Source: an uncultured Agathobaculum sp. (GTDB lineage: Bacteria; Bacillota; Clostridia; Oscillospirales; Butyricicoccaceae). Taken from it: a stretch of DNA of 64,000 nucleotides. Both the position numbers and the translations under genes were made by a program. The notes below the pieces were generated by a model. It was not told the origin of the DNA and made no database searches. It saw nothing but the letters and a program-made list of their open reading frames with translations. Below, piece after piece: positions 41,296 to 50,600 of the stretch. The DNA lies in contig CAKSVR010000007.1 in assembly GCA_934504345.1 (NCBI GenBank), positions 12,512-76,511 on the forward strand. The letters run 5' to 3'. Each line of letters begins with the position of its first letter. Position 1 is the stretch's first letter.

Positions 41296-44286
41296 TTACT
41301 TTCCCATCTCGCAGAATCGCATGAGGATTGCGGCGACTTCTGCGCGGGTCGCGTTGTTCTTCGGGTTCAGCTTGCCGTCCGAGCCGTTGACGATGTTGTT
41401 TTTGGCCGCCCACTGCATCGCGTTGACCGCGTATGCGCCGACGCTCGAAGCATCGGCAAAACCGTCCAGCTTGCCGTCCGCCGCCGGAGAACCGGTGCAG
41501 CGGTACAGCATGGTGACGAGCTGCTCACGGGTGATGTTCGCAGTCGGCTTGGTGCCGTCGGAAACGCCGTTTGCCTTGGCCCAGTCCATGCCTGCCTGAT
41601 ACCACGGCGTGCTGCCGGTGGTGTTCTCGCCCGCATGGCGTGCGAGAACCGTCATCAGCATTCCGCGGGTGGTCGCTGCTTTCGGCGAGAACGTATTCGC
41701 GCTCGTGCCGCTCATCAGGCCCTTGTTATAGGCATACTTGACTGCCTCGGCGTACCATGCGCCGTCCGCAACGTCCGCGAACACCTTGTTCTCTGCGGCG
41801 GCGGACATCTTCGCAGTGGATTTCCCCTCTGCCACCGGGATAACGGCGGACAGCGCGCTGTTCTGGAGCGTGATGCCGTAATTCTCGGTGTACTCGGCCA
41901 TGCCCGGCTCATAGGTGTAGATAACCAGCGCCAGCTTGTGGCCTGCCTTTACGGTGTAGTAGTTCGGCTGGAGATATACGGTGTAGTTGTGATACTCGCC
42001 GTCCTTGAGCTCGATCTTCTTAGCCGCGGAGGCGGAAGCAAAGCCTGCATCCGGGTTGGCAAGGTCGATCCAGCCGCGTGCAATGATCTTATACTTGGAC
42101 TCGACCTGCTTGAGGTTGATAACGGCGTAATCCTCTGCGCCGCTGCCCGTCCAGTTCATCTCGCCGGTCTTTTCCTCGGTGATGCGGGTGGTATAGCTCG
42201 GGAATGCGGTGTCGGATACATCGACCAGCATCGCGCTCATCATCAGCGCATCGCGGCTGCCGGTGTCCGCATCGAGCAGCTCGGCCTGAGAAGCCTTGTT
42301 CGCCGTGCTGCGGTTCGCCGGGTTCATGATCTCCTCGTGGTCCGCGCCGCGCGGAGCGTCAGCGGTGCCCGTGCTCTCCACTGCCTGCTGACCCAGATGC
42401 TGGATCGGTGCAGCGGTGATGTTCACCTTGACCGTGCCCTTGATAACGGTATCCTTTGCGACTGCACTGGTGTACATCGCGCTCGCGGAGGTGGAACCGC
42501 CGGTGAACGCAGCCTGCCAGTCATCCATACCGGTCATGTCGCTGCTGATGGTGGTCGTGCCGGAGGCCGTGTTCGTCAGGGTCAGCGTATTTTTATACGC
42601 CTCGGCGGCATCCGAAGTCGGCCAGCTCTTCAGCGTGGTCCAGCTGCCGTCCGTGTTGTTCTGCACGGTGACAGCGGCCATGTTCTCTGCGCCGTTGTTC
42701 TGGCCGTACAGATAGTGGCTGAACCAACGGTTCAGGATGCTGTTGTACGATACGCCGTCGATCAGCAGAGAAGTCTTGTGCGAGTCGTAATCCGGGGTGA
42801 TATGTGCGCTCTGGTGCAGCAGCAGCTTGACATTCTGGCCTGCATCCTTGAATGCATCGTACATCAGCTGGAACTGCTTGGTGCGTACATTGTCATCGTT
42901 CAGGCCGTGAACAATGAGCGCCGGGCAGCTGAAATGATTGTAGCGCGTGGTGGACGAAGTGCCTTCCTTGCCGGTATTGCCCGCCGTGTAATCGCGGGTC
43001 GCCCAGTGCGCGCCGTAGTCGCCGTTCAGCGCCATCTGGTCGTTGTAGATGCGGTTGAGGTACTTCTGGTACACGCTCTTCATGCTGTTCCAGTCGTCCT
43101 CGTCGATATAACGGCCGTTGCAGTAGAAGCCGAGGTCGTCCGAGTACGCCGGGTTCGTATCGGTGGAGATGCCCTGCGAATTGGTGTACTCATACCAGCT
43201 TGCGATGCCTGCGACCGGAACGATGGTTTCCAGGCCCTTGACACCGGTGGAAGCGACTGCGAAATCGGTCGTGCCGCCGTAGGAACGGCCGGTCATGGCA
43301 ACCTTGCCGTTCGACCAGTCCGCCTTGATCTCGATGCTGCCGGTCTTGTCGGTGTAGGCCGCGCGGTCGCCGGTCAGCCACTCGATCACGCACTTGAACG
43401 CATCGGTTTCCACATCCGCGCCGCAGGTTTCGAGGCCCTCAGAGCCCAGTGTGCCCAGTCCGCCGACCTCAACGGCTGCGTAGCCGCGCACGAGGAAATA
43501 GTCGTACCAGTCGAGGTCCTCATAGTCGTAGAAGTAGTCCTTGTTCTCCATGTCGCTCTCATACGGGCTGACATAGTACCATTCGTCGGCAGTGGCATTC
43601 TTGGCCGCATCCATCGTGGTGGCCGTGCCCTTTGCGGTGCGGGCTGCCGGCTGCTTGTACAGATCGTTCAGATCGTAGCCCAGATCGCCGTCCTTGTAGG
43701 TGAAATCACGGGCCTCGCCGTTATCCGTGCAGCCGGTGATGTACGGACGGGCATCGTAGACAGTCGCGGCCTGATATTTGCCCTCTGCCGCAGCACGGGG
43801 AAGCTGCACCAGTGCCTTTACCAGATCGAGCTTGCCATCGTTATCGGTATCGTAGTTGGTTTCAACGTAAACCGAATAGCGAATGATGTCGCTCGTGTCG
43901 TTGCTGTAACCCTTGTCCGTGGGTACGCCGCTCGTGTACGGATAGATCGGCTGTGCCTCACCGTTGACGAACAGCGGCGTGCCATTCTCGATCGCGGTCT
44001 TCAGGCCGATCTCGTCCGCCTTGGCCTGCATGGCGGCCTTTGCATCCGCCGTGCAGACGGCATCCGCTTTGAAATCGTCACCGGCGATGGTGAGCGACTG
44101 CGCCATCGCAATGTAGTCGCTGTCACCGTTCGGGAACTGCTTTTCTTGTATTCCTGCCTCCAGCAGGATGCTCTTGACCGCATCCAGCTGCGTTTCTGCC
44201 GCGGTGCTGTCCACAGCGCCCGCCTGACAGGTGAACGACAGGATCATCGAAAGCACCAGCGCAAGGCTGGCCACTCTCTTTCTCAT
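41296..44286 (-). CDS. Secreted Xaa-Pro dipeptidyl-peptidase (S15 family) with SLH domains
   Basis: 996 aa from the ATG at 44286. Signal peptide about 1-26 (LALVLSMILSFTCQAGA). Serine peptidase core with nucleophile in MTGRSYGGTTDF, ALIVHGLNDDNV carrying the Asp, and HQSAHITPDYDS near the His; a C-terminal beta domain of the PepX/CocE type follows. Three SLH repeats end the protein (FADVADGAWYAEAVKYAY and two more with ITREQLVTMLYR), anchoring it to cell-wall polymer. It probably trims X-Pro dipeptides from peptides outside the cell; SLH-bound PepX is unusual compared with the cytosolic enzyme of lactic acid bacteria. Confidence 0.88.
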   Translation of the reverse strand: MRKRVASLALVLSMILSFTCQAGAVDSTAAETQLDAVKSILLEAGIQEKQFPNGDSDYIAMAQSLTIAGDDFKADAVCTADAKAAMQAKADEIGLKTAIENGTPLFVNGEAQPIYPYTSGVPTDKGYSNDTSDIIRYSVYVETNYDTDNDGKLDLVKALVQLPRAAAEGKYQAATVYDARPYITGCTDNGEARDFTYKDGDLGYDLNDLYKQPAARTAKGTATTMDAAKNATADEWYYVSPYESDMENKDYFYDYEDLDWYDYFLVRGYAAVEVGGLGTLGSEGLETCGADVETDAFKCVIEWLTGDRAAYTDKTGSIEIKADWSNGKVAMTGRSYGGTTDFAVASTGVKGLETIVPVAGIASWYEYTNSQGISTDTNPAYSDDLGFYCNGRYIDEDDWNSMKSVYQKYLNRIYNDQMALNGDYGAHWATRDYTAGNTGKEGTSSTTRYNHFSCPALIVHGLNDDNVRTKQFQLMYDAFKDAGQNVKLLLHQSAHITPDYDSHKTSLLIDGVSYNSILNRWFSHYLYGQNNGAENMAAVTVQNNTDGSWTTLKSWPTSDAAEAYKNTLTLTNTASGTTTISSDMTGMDDWQAAFTGGSTSASAMYTSAVAKDTVIKGTVKVNITAAPIQHLGQQAVESTGTADAPRGADHEEIMNPANRSTANKASQAELLDADTGSRDALMMSAMLVDVSDTAFPSYTTRITEEKTGEMNWTGSGAEDYAVINLKQVESKYKIIARGWIDLANPDAGFASASAAKKIELKDGEYHNYTVYLQPNYYTVKAGHKLALVIYTYEPGMAEYTENYGITLQNSALSAVIPVAEGKSTAKMSAAAENKVFADVADGAWYAEAVKYAYNKGLMSGTSANTFSPKAATTRGMLMTVLARHAGENTTGSTPWYQAGMDWAKANGVSDGTKPTANITREQLVTMLYRCTGSPAADGKLDGFADASSVGAYAVNAMQWAAKNNIVNGSDGKLNPKNNATRAEVAAILMRFCEMGK

Positions 44287-44392
44287 GTGTACTCCCTCTT
44301 TCGTGGTAAATATAGGTTTTTCGCACCTGTCTTTCCCCATTTTCGGATGCATACTTCTGCGTTCATCCGAATTTTCATACAGATACCTATTT

Positions 44393-44421
44393 AATATAGT
44401 GGTTTGGCGTGGGAAAGTCAA
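44393..44421 (-). promoter_or_regulatory. Promoter of the S15 peptidase-SLH gene
   Basis: TTGACT (44416-44421) -N17- TATATT (44393-44398). Confidence 0.65.
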
Positions 44422-44445
44422 GGGCTGACGGCTCATCTTTTCGCT

Positions 44446-44766
44446 TCAAGAAAAAGATAAGCTGAACAACCGGCCGCCGGTGATGTCCTTGTCAGCGGCC
44501 CACTTGACTGCATCATAGAAGTAATCGTTTGCGGTCACATCGTCGAACGGAGAGGTTTCCGGCTTGGTTTCCTCGATCTTGCTGAACAACGGCATAACCG
44601 TTATCTTGCTCGACGGCATGGTGAACGTATACTTGCCGTTGCCGCCGCTGACAGTGATGCTCTTGCCGTTCTTGTCGGTCGCGGTGACAGAATTTTCATC
44701 CGCCGGAAAGTGCAGTTCCAGCGAGCCGCGCCAGAGAGCAGCAGCAGCCATCCTTACGCGGCGCAC
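44446..44766 (-). pseudogene. Remnant of an SLH surface protein
   Basis: The frame holds a piece of the beta repeat that precedes SLH domains in the other surface proteins (VSGGNGKYTFTMPSSKITV) and half of one SLH repeat (SPFDDVTANDYFYDAVKWA, then DKDITGG). It then breaks off. No signal peptide or ribosome site. A decayed paralog of the neighbouring SLH genes, cut at both ends. Confidence 0.7.
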
Positions 44767-44789
44767 ACCTGCCGTTTCCGCATCCGCCC

Positions 44790-44818
44790 TTGAAAATCCT
44801 CCAGATTTAGCCTATAAT
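44790..44818 (+). promoter_or_regulatory. Promoter of the sigma factor operon
   Basis: TTGAAA-N17-TATAAT, a housekeeping-type promoter. No ECF-type AAC element was noticed upstream. Confidence 0.65.
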
Positions 44819-44844
44819 ACTGACAACGCAGCAGGTGAAAGGGC

Positions 44845-45402
44845 GTGAGCAGCATGACCTCGGACGAACAGCTTTACAGACAGTATCTCAGCGGCGACGA
44901 TGCCGGGCTCGAGGCGCTCATGCGCCGGTACGGCGACCCGCTGACCTTATATATCAACGGCTATCTGCACGATGTCCACGAGGCCGAGGATCTGATGCTC
45001 GAGGTTTTTTCCTATCTGTTCGCGAAAAAACCCCGTATCCGGGAGGGCGGCTTCAAGGCGTATCTGTACAAGGCGGCGCGGCACATGGCGCTGCGGCACA
45101 AGAGCCGGCGGCGGCAGCTGTTCAGCCTCGACGACCTGACCCACGAGCCGGACGGCCGGGCGCTGGCCGACGAGGTCGTCCACACACGGGAGCGCGACCG
45201 GATTCTGCACTGCTGCATGGAGGAGCTCAACCCGGATTACCGGGAGGCGCTGTATCTGACCTATTTCGAGGGCATGAGCTACGCGCAGGCCGCCGAAGTC
45301 ATGGGCAAAAGCGTGAAACAGATCACCAACATGGTGTATCGCGGAAAAGAACGTCTGCGCGGATTACTGGAACGGGAGGGAATCGCCAATGCGGAGCCAT
45401 GA
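44845..45402 (+). CDS. ECF-type RNA polymerase sigma factor
   Basis: 185 aa; GTG at 44845 chosen because AGGTG lies 7 bp upstream (an ATG nine bases later is too far). Region 2: LEALMRRYGDPLTLYINGYL, HEAEDLMLEVFSYLF; region 4: LNPDYREALYLTYFEGMSYAQAAE, KQITNMVYRGKERLR. Directs transcription of a small regulon. The next gene starts inside its 3' end (14-bp overlap). The membrane proteins and PrsW-like protease downstream suggest control by membrane sequestration and regulated proteolysis. Confidence 0.92.
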   Translation: MSSMTSDEQLYRQYLSGDDAGLEALMRRYGDPLTLYINGYLHDVHEAEDLMLEVFSYLFAKKPRIREGGFKAYLYKAARHMALRHKSRRRQLFSLDDLTHEPDGRALADEVVHTRERDRILHCCMEELNPDYREALYLTYFEGMSYAQAAEVMGKSVKQITNMVYRGKERLRGLLEREGIANAEP

Positions 45403-45745
45403 AGAACGGATCGCCGAGGTAAAGCGGCGCATCGCAGAGAAAGAACGCCAGCAACAGCGGCGGCGCGGCAGCATCGCGGCGGTGTCCGGCATTGCGGCGT
45501 GCCTTGCCGTCATTATCGGCGCGGCGCTCGCGATGCCCGGCATCATCGAGCAGGCCCGGCCGGATACCTCCGGCGGCTATGTCACGGCCGCGACCATGCT
45601 GGCCGGCAGCAGCGCGCTCGGCTATATCGTGATCGGCCTGCTGGCCTTTGTGCTCGGCGTGTGCGTCACCATCCTGTGCTTCCGCATCCGTCTGCTGCAC
45701 CGCGAAGAACACACGGAGGAGGACTCGCATGGAACTCGTCAGTAA
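45389..45745 (+). CDS. Two-helix membrane protein, candidate anti-sigma factor
   Basis: 118 aa. A basic, coiled N-terminus (EERIAEVKRRIAEKERQQQ), then two membrane helices around residues 30-50 and 75-97 with about 25 extracytoplasmic residues between. No zinc-binding HxxxCxxC anti-sigma motif, so the call rests on position (overlapping the sigma gene) and topology. A paralog of the same design is encoded at 47366, before the giant SLH protein. Start overlaps the sigma stop; the following gene overlaps its own 3' end. Confidence 0.6.
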   Translation: MRSHEERIAEVKRRIAEKERQQQRRRGSIAAVSGIAACLAVIIGAALAMPGIIEQARPDTSGGYVTAATMLAGSSALGYIVIGLLAFVLGVCVTILCFRIRLLHREEHTEEDSHGTRQ

Positions 45746-46355
45746 TCTGCTGCAATTTGCTGTCACGCTGATCGGGTTCTGTCTGAACGGCCTCCGCTAT
45801 CTCCGCCGCCGCACACAGCCGCGCTTTCTGCTGACCTGTTTTTACGGCTGTTTTGCGCTCGGTTCGCTCTACTGGACACTGTATCTCGCCCTGTTCGACA
45901 CCACGCCGCAGGTTTTCTACGTTTCCGAGTTCGGATGGGTCGCAAGCGTGGTCTTTCTCTATCTGCTGCAATACACCCTCGCCTCCGCTGAGGAACGCCG
46001 CTTTCCCTGCCGCAAAGCGTGGCTCTCTCTGCTGGTCGGCGTGCCGCTGTGTGTCTTTTACTGCACGCACGGCGATATTCTCTCCAACCTGTTCTGGTGC
46101 GGCATGATGATGCTGGTTTCGTACCGCGCCATCCGCGGCTTTGCTTTCGCCTGTGTGCAGACCGGCGAGGCGCGAAACCGACGGTATTTCCATCTCGCGG
46201 TGCTGTGCTACGCCGCAGCGGAATACGCCCTGTGGACTGCCGGATGCTTCTGGCCGGGCGATTCCGTCACGAGCCCGTACTGCTGGTGCGACCTGCTGCT
46301 GACGGGCTGTTTGTTCGGGCTGCTGCCTGCAACGGAAAAGGCGGTGCAGGCATGA
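45729..46355 (+). CDS. Hypothetical polytopic membrane protein
   Basis: 208 aa; start at 45729 (GGAGGA upstream), overlapping the previous gene by 17 bp. About seven membrane helices, rich in Cys, Trp and Phe. No family recognised. Tightly coupled to both neighbours by overlaps, so very likely part of the sigma regulatory unit, perhaps sensing or supporting the protease. Confidence 0.7.
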   Translation: MELVSNLLQFAVTLIGFCLNGLRYLRRRTQPRFLLTCFYGCFALGSLYWTLYLALFDTTPQVFYVSEFGWVASVVFLYLLQYTLASAEERRFPCRKAWLSLLVGVPLCVFYCTHGDILSNLFWCGMMMLVSYRAIRGFAFACVQTGEARNRRYFHLAVLCYAAAEYALWTAGCFWPGDSVTSPYCWCDLLLTGCLFGLLPATEKAVQA

Positions 46356-46975
46356 CGTACATCGAGAACGTATTCCTCTGCATGGCCGCGCCTCTGCTCA
46401 TCGCCGCGCTGTGCATGGGCAGACGGCAGACGAAATTCTTTCTGTTCTGCCTTGCAGGCATGGGCGCCTGCCTGCTTTCCGCCTACATCAACACGTTTTT
46501 CGCCGCGCTCTACGGCGCGGACACCTTTTCCGCCACGGTCGAGATCGCGCCGGTGGTCGAAGAGGTGATGAAGCTGCTCCCGCTGTTCTTCTACCTGCTC
46601 GTGTTCGAGCCCAAGGCCGGGCAGATCAAGCTGGCCGCCGTTATCACCGCGCTGTCGTTCGCAACGTTTGAGAACATCTGTTACCTGATCCAGAACGGCG
46701 CCGGACACTTTTCGTTCATTTTCTTCCGGGGCATCGGCACGGGCGCGATGCACGTTATCTGCGGCGCCATCATCGGCGGCGGGCTGGCGTATGTCTGGCA
46801 GCGCACCTGGCTGAAGATCGCCGGGACCTGCGGCCTGCTGGGCGCGGCCATCACCTTTCACGCGATCTACAATCTGCTCATCGCCTGCGGCGGTGCGGTG
46901 CAGTACGCCGCCTACCTCCTGCCGGTGCTCATCCTGACGATCGGCAAGCTGGCCGCCCGGCGGCTGTCACAATAG
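46352..46975 (+). CDS. PrsW-like intramembrane protease
   Basis: 207 aa, seven to eight helices. Abortive-infection-like/PrsW motifs: EIAPVVEEVMKLLP (EE-x3-K), ALSFATFENICYL (F-x3-E-N) and RGIGTGAMHVICGAIIGGGLA (H in a helix). In Bacillus subtilis PrsW makes the first cut in the anti-sigma factor RsiW to release SigW. The ATGA overlap with the preceding gene and an ECF sigma gene at the operon start fit that role. Confidence 0.8.
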   Translation: MTYIENVFLCMAAPLLIAALCMGRRQTKFFLFCLAGMGACLLSAYINTFFAALYGADTFSATVEIAPVVEEVMKLLPLFFYLLVFEPKAGQIKLAAVITALSFATFENICYLIQNGAGHFSFIFFRGIGTGAMHVICGAIIGGGLAYVWQRTWLKIAGTCGLLGAAITFHAIYNLLIACGGAVQYAAYLLPVLILTIGKLAARRLSQ

Positions 46976-46989
46976 CATAGCGGCGTTAC

Positions 46990-47014
46990 AGAAGCTGCCC
47001 TTTGGGCAGCTTCT
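46990..47014 (+). terminator. Terminator of the sigma operon
   Basis: AGAAGCTGCCC / GGGCAGCTTCT stem 14 bp after the stop; an identical copy lies at 47237-47261 beyond element R5. Confidence 0.78.
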
Positions 47015-47237
47015 CAGTTTGCCGAAAAAGTCTGTACTGAACCAGCTCTATACTATCGCGCGGCAGCGCGCGTTAAATAGAATTTGCTTTGCAAATTCAT
47101 AAAAAGGCAGGGCGTGTACCTGCCTTTTTATACCCTGAGAGGGAGAAAGTTTCTATACAGGAACTTTCGGACGACTTTGGAACGGCCTACGGTCCGTTCC
47201 TGCTTGTCGGCGAAACTGTAGTTTCGCGACAGCCTGA
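47014..47237. repeat. 224-bp multi-hairpin element, copy R5 (orientation B)
   Basis: Same hairpins as R2. Bracketed by two identical 25-bp terminator hairpins (AGAAGCTGCCC / GGGCAGCTTCT). This is the only copy whose adjacent gene lies to the left and on the plus strand, so the element follows the terminator rather than a strand. Confidence 0.86.
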
Positions 47238-47365
47238 GAAGCTGCCCTTTGGGCAGCTTCTTTTATTTTGCAGATTTTTTCGATTGCAGGTGAGAGTTTT
47301 TCCGATTTTTTGTACCTGAGTAAGTGAAAGGCTTTTGCTCAGCATTCCGGAAAGGAGGCTCGGAG

Positions 47366-47692
47366 ATGTACGATACCGGTAAGCGTGTCGAGCTGGTGAA
47401 AAAGCGCATCGCGAAACACCGCCGCCGCTGGCTGCGGCGCAGCATCTGCCGCCTGTCCGTGCTGTGCATCCTGCTGTCAGCGGCCCTTACGGGCGTGAGC
47501 ACGCTGCTGCCGACACACCCGCTCGAGGCGGCGGGACTGTACGGCGCGCTCCTGCTGCACGAGGATGCGGGCGGCTATGTGGCCGTGGGCGTGGCGGCAT
47601 TCACCCTTGCCGTGGTGCTGACCGTTCTCTGTATGCGGCTGCACGAGCGCGGCAAACAAAAACACGAACAAAAGGAGGAGAACTCACCATGA
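47366..47692 (+). CDS. Two-helix membrane protein, paralog of the 45389 protein
   Basis: 108 aa; AAAGGAGG upstream. Basic N-terminus (RVELVKKRIAKHRRRWLRR), helix about 27-45, a short outer segment, and a second helix containing GGYVAVGVAAF, then a basic tail. Same length, topology and GGYV/GYIV pattern as the candidate anti-sigma protein at 45389. Its stop overlaps the start of the giant SLH protein, implying a functional link between the two. Family not named. Confidence 0.65.
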   Translation: MYDTGKRVELVKKRIAKHRRRWLRRSICRLSVLCILLSAALTGVSTLLPTHPLEAAGLYGALLLHEDAGGYVAVGVAAFTLAVVLTVLCMRLHERGKQKHEQKEENSP

Positions 47693-50600
47693 AAAAGATC
47701 CTGTCCATGCTTTTGGTGCTCTGTCTGCTCGTTGGTGCGGTCCCGCCGCAGGCGCTCGCCTATGCGGGCGATATGTGGCCGCCGAACGCCGCAGAGCCGC
47801 AAACGCTCACTCTGAGTGACGGCACGCTCGTTCTGCAAAACGATTATATCCGCGCCGAGCTGCATCATTCACTCTATTCCGCCTATCTTTCGACCATTCC
47901 GACCATACTGGCGGATCCCAACGGCACTTCTGATGCACAGTGGCCGTACTGTGAGCTCATCACCTACGATCAGGGTGCGGAAACGCCGCATTACGTCAAT
48001 ATCGCGCCGAAAAACGTTTCGTTCACCGACCGGACACCGCACGGCGCAGCAAAGGCCATCAAGGTCGTATATGCTCTGACCTGCTGGCCGGAGGGCAAAG
48101 GCATCCCCCAGAACACCAAGCTCACCGGCACGATCACGGTCTACCACGAGCTCGTGCGGCTGGGCACAGATGCCAAAACATGGGGTGTTCTCACCTCGGT
48201 CGGCGTGGTCTGCATTGACCGCAAAAGCTTCCCCGCAAGCTTCGACACCGATATTGCGTTCCGCTGGGGATATACGCTCAGCGCCTTTACCTCGATGGGC
48301 CATGCCTCCGCTGCGGGCACGCCGGGCGGCCCGGCCATCAAGCTCAATCGCATCACCGTGCCCGATCAGGGCGAAACCACGACCGAAACCACGGTTGTCA
48401 CCTCGGCTGTGCAGAATATGAACACCGAGCACTATCTCAAGGGCTACGCGCAGGCCGGTGTCCTTGCGGGCCGTATGTACATCACCGAGGCGTATGTGGA
48501 TGCCTATCCGTGGGCCAATCCGTTCGTCGGCCTGTCGGGCTACGGCGAAATGGCCTCGGATACCGCCAGCATCCGCACCGACCTGCCGCACATGGTCAGC
48601 GTTACGCCGAACAGCATCCCGTACAGCAGCCGCGTGTCGTGCGGCGGCTATATCGGCTTCCACTTCAGCGACAGCGAATACCTATCGACCGACACCCAAT
48701 CGTTTCTCTGGGGCTTCCGCGATCTGCGAAAGGTGAATGCCGAATCCGTCCCGTCCCTGCCGGACAAGGTGGATTCCTCCTTTGCCGCTCAGCGCCTTGC
48801 GGCGTTCGCCAGCGGTGACGGCGTGACGGTTGAATACGTTGCGGACGATGCCGCGCTCGAGGCTCTGAAAAAGCAGTACGGCACTGCTCCGGCCGCCGTC
48901 ATCAGCGGCAGCTGCGAGAGTGTCAACGGCTCGTCTTTCGAGTTTACCGGCGGCGCGGCGCTGCTCTCTCCGTCCGTGACGGCCACATGGGGCAGCGGCG
49001 GCAGCCTCGTCATTCGCCGCGACGGCACAGTCGTGCAGCACGGTGTCAGCCTGAACGCGCCGACCTTCAAGTTCTACCAGCCGAAGAGCGGCGCGGAGGA
49101 CAGCCTGACGATTTCGCTCACCAAGGACGGCTTTGCGTTCGGCATCGCCCCGGCGGAGAACGAGGCCGTGATCTATATCGATATTCCCTATGCCTCGGCC
49201 AAGCTGGAGAAAGTCGCCGCCGATGCGGACGGAAACCTCGTTTTTTCCGGCGACATCGGGTTCCAGACCCTTTTTGACGGCGCCGAGTTCTCGCTCGAAA
49301 AGCTGGGCTACGGCTTGCAGGAAAAGACCGTGAACGGCAAAAAGACCTATGAATTCAAGGTCAACGGCGTACACGCCACCGGCAGCTTCGACACTGCCGC
49401 TATGCTGGGACTCGAGCTCGCCTCTGTCGAGGGCGAGGTCAACACCTTCAAGGGCGAGGAGCGCTATGCATTCAGCCTTGAGCTGAACGCCTTTGACCTG
49501 TTCGAAACCGAGGCCGAGCTGGCGCTCACGCGCAGCAAAAAGGACGGCAGCCTGATTCCGGACAATCTGTGGTTCTACGTCAAGGCAAGCCCCGGCATCG
49601 TGCTCATCCCGCCGGTGCCCATCGGTCAGCTGAACGGCGGCGGCGCGGGCTTCAAGAACCTCGCCGCGACCGTAAACGGCGATTATTTCGCCATTCCGCC
49701 GCTCAAGCTGCGCGGCGCACTGACCGGCACTTACCTGCATCTTGTTGAGGGCACGGGCAACGTCGTGATCGGCCCGAGCGAGATTTCGCTCACGGCCACC
49801 GATGTCGGGATTGTCGGTGCGGGCGATGCGACCAAGATCATCGACCGCTTCGGCTATGCCCTCCGGCTGGACGGACAGGAGCGCACTTACAAGGGAAAAA
49901 CCTACACGGGCATCTACTTTTCCGGCTCTGAGCAGCTCAGTCTGAGCCTGCCGAACAAGGCCATCGATATGCTCGTGATCGATTCCTCGATCGAAATGGG
50001 TGCATTCGGCGGTGTCAACGACAGTAAGGACACCCTGTATCTCGGCATCGGCGCGAACGGCAAGGTGATCGGCACGGTGCAGATCCCGAACAGTGCTCCC
50101 ATATTCAAGGGCTTGAAGCTGGGCAGAAATGAGATCCAGCTCATCATCGGCGGACAGACCACCATTCCCATCCGCGGTGTTTCCGTCAGCGAGGGCATGA
50201 AGCAGGCTTTCCAAAACGCCGATGTGTATCTCGGCGCGATGACGCAGGTAAACGGCTGGATATCCGCCGCCCGCGCATGGGTGGTCGTGCCGAATGTCAT
50301 CAATACCAAATTCCGCTACGGCGAGGGCTGGGGTATCGAAGTCAATCTGCGCCACAAGTTCGGTGATTGGGACTGGGAGGCGCACGGCGTTACGCCCGTG
50401 GTGCAGAGCAGCGCTGTTCTGCTCGAGGCGGACGATACGGAAAATCTCAGCACATCCAGCCCGCAGCGCATCACCGTGAACGCCGATGCGGAAGAAACGC
50501 CGTATATCCTGCTGGCATTTAACAAGGATGTTTCCGAGGAGGAGATTCGAAACGCTTTGCAGGTCGAACAAGGCGCACTCTCCATCAACTGGGTGGGCGA

